This document shows positions 5,941-8,476 of a stretch of DNA of 8,476 bases, one piece after another. Within the stretch, counting starts at the first letter, position 1. Each line of letters begins with the position of its first letter. The translations under genes and the position numbers were made by a program. The notes under the pieces were generated by a model. The model saw only the letters and a program-made list of their open reading frames with translations, did not search any database and was not told the origin of the DNA. The DNA comes from Pseudomonadota bacterium (GTDB taxonomy: Bacteria; Pseudomonadota; Alphaproteobacteria; Rhizobiales; Devosiaceae): contig JAEYZJ010000127.1 in assembly GCA_023430705.1 (NCBI GenBank), positions 1 to 8,476 of the forward strand, written 5' to 3'.

Positions 5941-5962
5941 CCGGAAAATCCGGAGACATCTG

Positions 5963-6664
5963 ATGGCAGGAACGCTCATCGTGGCGCTCGATCTCGACAC
6001 CCGAGACGAGGCCGAACGTCTGGTCGCGGAACTCGGCGATACCGTCGATTTCTACAAGATCGGATATCAGCTGTTCTACGGCGGCGACGGACTGAACCTG
6101 GGCAAGGCCCTGCTCGCCGCCGGCAAGCGCGTCTTCTTCGACCTCAAGCTGCTCGACATCGACAACACCGTCGAAAAGGGCGTCGCCGCAATCGCCCGGA
6201 CCGGAGCGACCATGCTCACGGTCCACGCGTACCCGCGCGCCATGCAGGCGGCGGCGCGGGCCGCCGAGGGCTCCGGGCTCACCGTCCTTGGCGTCACCGT
6301 CCTCACGTCGATGGACGACGCCGACCTGCGCGATGCCGGATATGCGCGCGACGCAGCCGGCCTCGTGTCGCTGCGGGCCGGGCAGGCCATGGTCGCGGGG
6401 ATCGGCGGCATCGTCTGTTCGCCCAACGAGGCGGAGATGGTCCGCACGATCGTGGGGTCAGGCTATGCCATCGTCACGCCGGGCATCCGGCCCGCGGGTT
6501 CGGCGGCCGGCGACCAGAAGCGCACCGCAACCCCGGCCGCGGCGCTCAAGGCCGGAGCCTCCCACCTCGTCGTCGGCCGCCCGATCACGGCCGCGGCGGA
6601 TCCGGCCGAGGCGGCACGCGCCATCCTTGCCGAAATGTCGGGCGGCGGCACGCGCTTCGCCTAG
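5963..6664 (+). CDS. pyrF: Orotidine 5'-phosphate decarboxylase
   Basis: Last step of de novo UMP synthesis: decarboxylates orotidine 5'-phosphate to UMP, a cytoplasmic TIM-barrel dimer without cofactor. At 233 residues it has normal bacterial length. Visible motifs: LIVALDLDT (first strand, Asp10), YKIG (31-34, Lys32), the catalytic DxKxxD tetrad region DLKLLDIDNTV (60-70; Asp60, Lys62, Asp65), TVHAYP (86-91), VTPGIRP (171-177) and VVGRPIT (203-209), the last two forming the phosphate site. All catalytic residues are present. ATG 5963 has GGAG at 5952-5955, seven bases upstream. That site lies partly in a small hairpin, CCGGA-aaa-TCCGG (5941-5953), which might dampen initiation. It is divergent from the MarR gene and followed by an 85-bp gap with its own promoter signals for dapB. 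Confidence 0.97.
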   Translation: MAGTLIVALDLDTRDEAERLVAELGDTVDFYKIGYQLFYGGDGLNLGKALLAAGKRVFFDLKLLDIDNTVEKGVAAIARTGATMLTVHAYPRAMQAAARAAEGSGLTVLGVTVLTSMDDADLRDAGYARDAAGLVSLRAGQAMVAGIGGIVCSPNEAEMVRTIVGSGYAIVTPGIRPAGSAAGDQKRTATPAAALKAGASHLVVGRPITAAADPAEAARAILAEMSGGGTRFA

Positions 6665-6690
6665 TCCTGGCTCCGGTCCGAGATTCCGGC

Positions 6691-6742
6691 TTTGGCGGGG
6701 ACGGGCCCGTGAGGTATAGGCCAGCAAAGGGTTTGGCGGGGA
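6691..6742 (+). repeat. Spaced 11-bp direct repeat across the dapB promoter and leader
   Basis: TTTGGCGGGGA occurs at 6691-6701 and again at 6732-6742, start-to-start distance 41 bp (about four helical turns). The first copy covers the -35 candidate. The second overlaps the GGGGAG ribosome binding site of dapB. It could be a paired regulator site, a small duplication, or coincidence in G-rich DNA. Confidence 0.5.
6692..6720 (+). promoter_or_regulatory. Likely dapB-gpmA promoter
   Basis: TTGGCG (6692-6697) and TATAGG (6715-6720) are separated by exactly 17 bp and match housekeeping sigma-factor elements reasonably well. They lie about 30 bp upstream of the dapB start, giving a short leader. 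This is the best promoter match in the window. It suggests that dapB and gpmA are transcribed separately from pyrF. Confidence 0.5.
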
Positions 6743-6749
6743 GACTGCG

Positions 6750-7559
6750 TTGTCCGATCTCAGAGTAGCAATCGCGGGGGCAGGCGGGCGCATGGGCGCC
6801 GCCAATATCCGGGCCGTCGCCGCGGCCGAGGGCACCATCGTCGTTGCCGCCTTCGATCGTCCGGGCGCCGCTGCCATCGGGCGCGATGCGGGCGAACTTG
6901 CCGGCATCGAGCACCTGGGCGTCACCGTCACCGACAGTGCCGATACCGCCCTCGCGGGGGCAGAGGCGATCATCGACTTCACCGCGCCGGCCAATTCCGT
7001 GGCGCTCGCCCGCGAGGCCGCGGCGCGCGGGCTCGTCCACATCATCGGCACCACGGGCTGCAGCGAAGCCGACGATGCGGCAATCGCGGAGGCCGCGCGC
7101 AGCGGCGCCCGCATCGTCAAGGCGGGCAACTTCTCGCTCGGGGTGAACCTGCTGCTCGGTCTCGTCCGCCAGGCGGCAGCGGCGCTCCCCGGCTTCGACA
7201 TCGAGATCCTCGAGATGCACCACAACAAGAAGGTGGATGCGCCTTCGGGGACCGCGCTCATGCTGGGAGAAGCGGCAGCGGAGGGCCGCAACGTCGACCT
7301 CGGGAGCCATTCGGTGCGCGTCCGCGACGGCCACACCGGGCCGCGCGAGGCCGGCAGCATCGGCTTTGCCACACTGCGCGGCGGCAACGTGATCGGCGAG
7401 CACCGCGTTATCCTCGCCGGCCCGTCCGAGCGGATCGAGCTCAATCACATCGCCGACAACCGTGCGCTGTTCGCCGACGGCGCGGTGCGCGCGGCACTCT
7501 GGGCCCGCGACCAGCGCCCGGGCCTATACTCCATGGCCGACGTGCTCGGCTTCAACTGA
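6750..7559 (+). CDS. dapB: 4-hydroxy-tetrahydrodipicolinate reductase
   Basis: NAD(P)H-dependent reduction of 4-hydroxy-tetrahydrodipicolinate to tetrahydrodipicolinate in the diaminopimelate/lysine pathway, feeding peptidoglycan and protein synthesis; a cytoplasmic tetramer. At 269 residues it has normal length. Motifs: Rossmann loop GAGGRMG (10-16), IIDFTAP (74-80), GTTG (100-103), NFSLGVN (127-133), and the signature EMHHNKKVDAPSGTA (155-169), with His157 and Lys161 matching the catalytic His/Lys of E. coli DapB, followed by the C-terminal substrate domain. The start is TTG at 6750, chosen because it gives SDLRVAIAGAGGRMG in register with the family and has GGGGAG (6738-6743) six bases upstream; no ATG precedes the Rossmann motif. 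gpmA begins 11 bp after the stop, so the two genes form a likely operon. Confidence 0.98.
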   Translation: MSDLRVAIAGAGGRMGAANIRAVAAAEGTIVVAAFDRPGAAAIGRDAGELAGIEHLGVTVTDSADTALAGAEAIIDFTAPANSVALAREAAARGLVHIIGTTGCSEADDAAIAEAARSGARIVKAGNFSLGVNLLLGLVRQAAAALPGFDIEILEMHHNKKVDAPSGTALMLGEAAAEGRNVDLGSHSVRVRDGHTGPREAGSIGFATLRGGNVIGEHRVILAGPSERIELNHIADNRALFADGAVRAALWARDQRPGLYSMADVLGFN

Positions 7560-7570
7560 AGGACACCTGT

Positions 7571-8185
7571 ATGACCGGTACGCTGATCCTCGTGCGCCAT
7601 GGCGAAAGCGAGTGGAACCTCAAGAACCTGTTCACCGGCTGGCGCAACCCCGACCTGACGGAGAAGGGCATCGCCGAGGCGAAGGCCACCGGCGAGCGGC
7701 TGCAGAAGGCCGGGCTCAAGCCCGATGCCTACTTCACCTCGGCGCTGCGGCGGGCCCAGCATACGCTCGACCTGATCCTCGAGACGCAGGGCATCACCGA
7801 GGTGACGATCACGCGCTCCAAGCTGCTCAACGAGCGCGACTACGGCGATCTCAACGGGCTGAACAAGGACGATGCGCGCGCCAAGTGGGGCGAGGAGCAG
7901 GTGCTGATCTGGCGCCGCTCCTACGACGTCCCGCCGCCGGGCGGCGAGAGCCTCAAGGACACGGCAGCCCGCACCCTGCCCTATTTCGACCGCGAGATCC
8001 TGCCGCTGCTGAAGGCCGGCAAGACCGTTCTGATCGCGGCCCATGGCAACTCGCTGCGCTCGATCGTCATGGCCATCGAGAACCTGACGCCCGAGCAGAT
8101 CCTGAAGCGCGAGATCGCGACCGGCGAGCCCGTGGTCTACAGCATCGGCGCCGACGGCAAGCTCGAGGGGACCGTCGCGGTCTGA
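7571..8185 (+). CDS. gpmA: 2,3-bisphosphoglycerate-dependent phosphoglycerate mutase
   Basis: Interconverts 3- and 2-phosphoglycerate in glycolysis/gluconeogenesis through a phosphohistidine intermediate. At 204 residues it is the short form seen in alphaproteobacteria, compared with about 250 residues in E. coli GpmA; the missing part is mainly an internal/C-terminal section. Motifs: LILVRHGESEWN (5-16) with phospho-acceptor His10, FTGWRNPDLTEKG (21-33), TSALRRAQHT (56-65) with the phosphate-binding Arg pair, LNERDYGDLNG (86-96) with catalytic Glu88, PPPGGESL (121-128), and AAHGNSLRSIVM (156-167) with the second His158. All catalytic residues are intact, unlike the divergent paralogue at 4784-5395. 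ATG 7571 has AAGGA (7559-7563) seven bases upstream, overlapping the dapB stop, which supports co-expression with dapB. Confidence 0.97.
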   Translation: MTGTLILVRHGESEWNLKNLFTGWRNPDLTEKGIAEAKATGERLQKAGLKPDAYFTSALRRAQHTLDLILETQGITEVTITRSKLLNERDYGDLNGLNKDDARAKWGEEQVLIWRRSYDVPPPGGESLKDTAARTLPYFDREILPLLKAGKTVLIAAHGNSLRSIVMAIENLTPEQILKREIATGEPVVYSIGADGKLEGTVAV

Positions 8186-8186
8186 G

Positions 8187-8214
8187 CCCCGGGCGGCGCG
8201 CCGCCACCGAGGGG
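8187..8214. terminator. GC-rich hairpin between convergent gpmA and methyltransferase genes
   Basis: GGCGGCGCGCCGCC (8192-8205) is a perfect 14-bp palindrome able to form GGCGG-cgcg-CCGCC, flanked by CCCC (8187-8190) and GGGG (8211-8214) that can add an outer stem. It fills the 31-bp gap between two convergent stop codons, so a bidirectional terminator is likely. Neither strand has a T-run, which lowers confidence in an intrinsic mechanism. Confidence 0.4.
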
Positions 8215-8216
8215 TG

Positions 8217-8476
8217 CTAGGCGCCCACGACGCCGCTTTCCCAGCCGAGGATCGCGCGTTTGCGCGGCAGGCCCCAGTGGTAGCCGGTGAGCGCGCCGCT
8301 CGATCCCACCACGCGGTGGCAAGGTACGACGAAGCTGATCGGGTTGCGGCCCACCGCGGCGCCCACGGCCCGGGCCGCGGTCGGCCGGCCGATATGGGCG
8401 GCGACCTTCTGGTAGGTCGTTGCCCGGCCGACGGGGATCTTCAGCAGCGTTTCCCAGACCTGGACCTCGAAGTCGG
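8217..8476 (-). CDS. Methylated-DNA--[protein]-cysteine S-methyltransferase, C-terminal part; 5' end outside window
   Basis: Suicide repair protein that moves alkyl groups from O6-alkylguanine (and O4-alkylthymine) in DNA to its own cysteine. The frame is open to the right edge, so only the last 85 residues are seen, ending at TAG (8217-8219). Visible in fragment numbering: FEVQVWETLLKIPVGRATTY (2-21) with the DNA-binding helix region that follows, ARAVGAAVGRNPISFVVPCHRVV (34-56) with the PCHRV active-site motif (acceptor Cys52) and the Asn-containing hinge (GRNP), then GYHWGLPRKRAILGWE (64-79). All key residues are intact. The end resembles both Ogt-type enzymes and the C-terminal domain of Ada-type fused regulators; the N-terminus needed to decide lies outside, so no symbol is given. 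It is convergent with gpmA, 31 bp apart. Confidence 0.95.
   Translation of the reverse strand, partial: DFEVQVWETLLKIPVGRATTYQKVAAHIGRPTAARAVGAAVGRNPISFVVPCHRVVGSSGALTGYHWGLPRKRAILGWESGVVGA

Noticed and set aside
6585..7448. Minus-strand frame of 287 codons opposite dapB
   Set aside because: Opposite a complete dapB with catalytic signature; no motif of its own.

Overview
The window is a stretch of high-GC bacterial chromosome carrying mainly housekeeping genes. The DnaK tail (VVDAEFEEV), the short 204-residue phosphoglycerate mutase, the short OMP decarboxylase and the strong G/C preference at third codon positions point to an alphaproteobacterium. Sphingomonadales is my best guess, but that is inference from general resemblance. 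No rRNA, tRNA, CRISPR array, insertion sequence or phage gene was seen.

Layout. Positions 1-2730: the 3' two-thirds of dnaK runs off the left edge and ends in a clean GC hairpin terminator. It is followed by an HSL-type alpha/beta hydrolase gene with its own leader and a 3' hairpin. Positions 2731-3858: dnaJ, complete, from a TTG start. The hydrolase therefore sits inside the usual dnaK-dnaJ pair. Positions 3883-4092: a 69-residue unknown protein on the minus strand, tail-to-tail with dnaJ. Positions 4208-5395: an NADPH-dependent FMN reductase-like flavoprotein, then a histidine-phosphatase-like protein whose ATG directly follows the reductase stop codon (tgaatg). Positions 5406-5846: a MarR-family regulator on the minus strand, with a palindromic operator candidate just upstream, in the divergent interval shared with pyrF. 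Positions 5963-8185: pyrF, then dapB (TTG start) and gpmA. dapB and gpmA are 11 bp apart and probably co-transcribed. Positions 8217-8476: the C-terminal part of an O6-methylguanine-DNA methyltransferase on the minus strand, running off the right edge.

How the parts fit. dnaK and dnaJ encode the Hsp70/Hsp40 folding machine. pyrF (pyrimidines), dapB (lysine/diaminopimelate) and gpmA (glycolysis) are core metabolism and are adjacent rather than one pathway. The reductase and phosphatase-like genes look like a translationally coupled pair of unknown purpose.

I did not find a clear new multi-gene system. The observations most worth a second look are local: a hydrolase whose nucleophile elbow reads GEDSG, which puts Asp where Ser belongs; a histidine-phosphatase-like protein lacking the Arg of the RHG motif; a clean inverted repeat before the MarR gene; and a spaced direct repeat overlapping the dapB promoter candidate and ribosome binding site.
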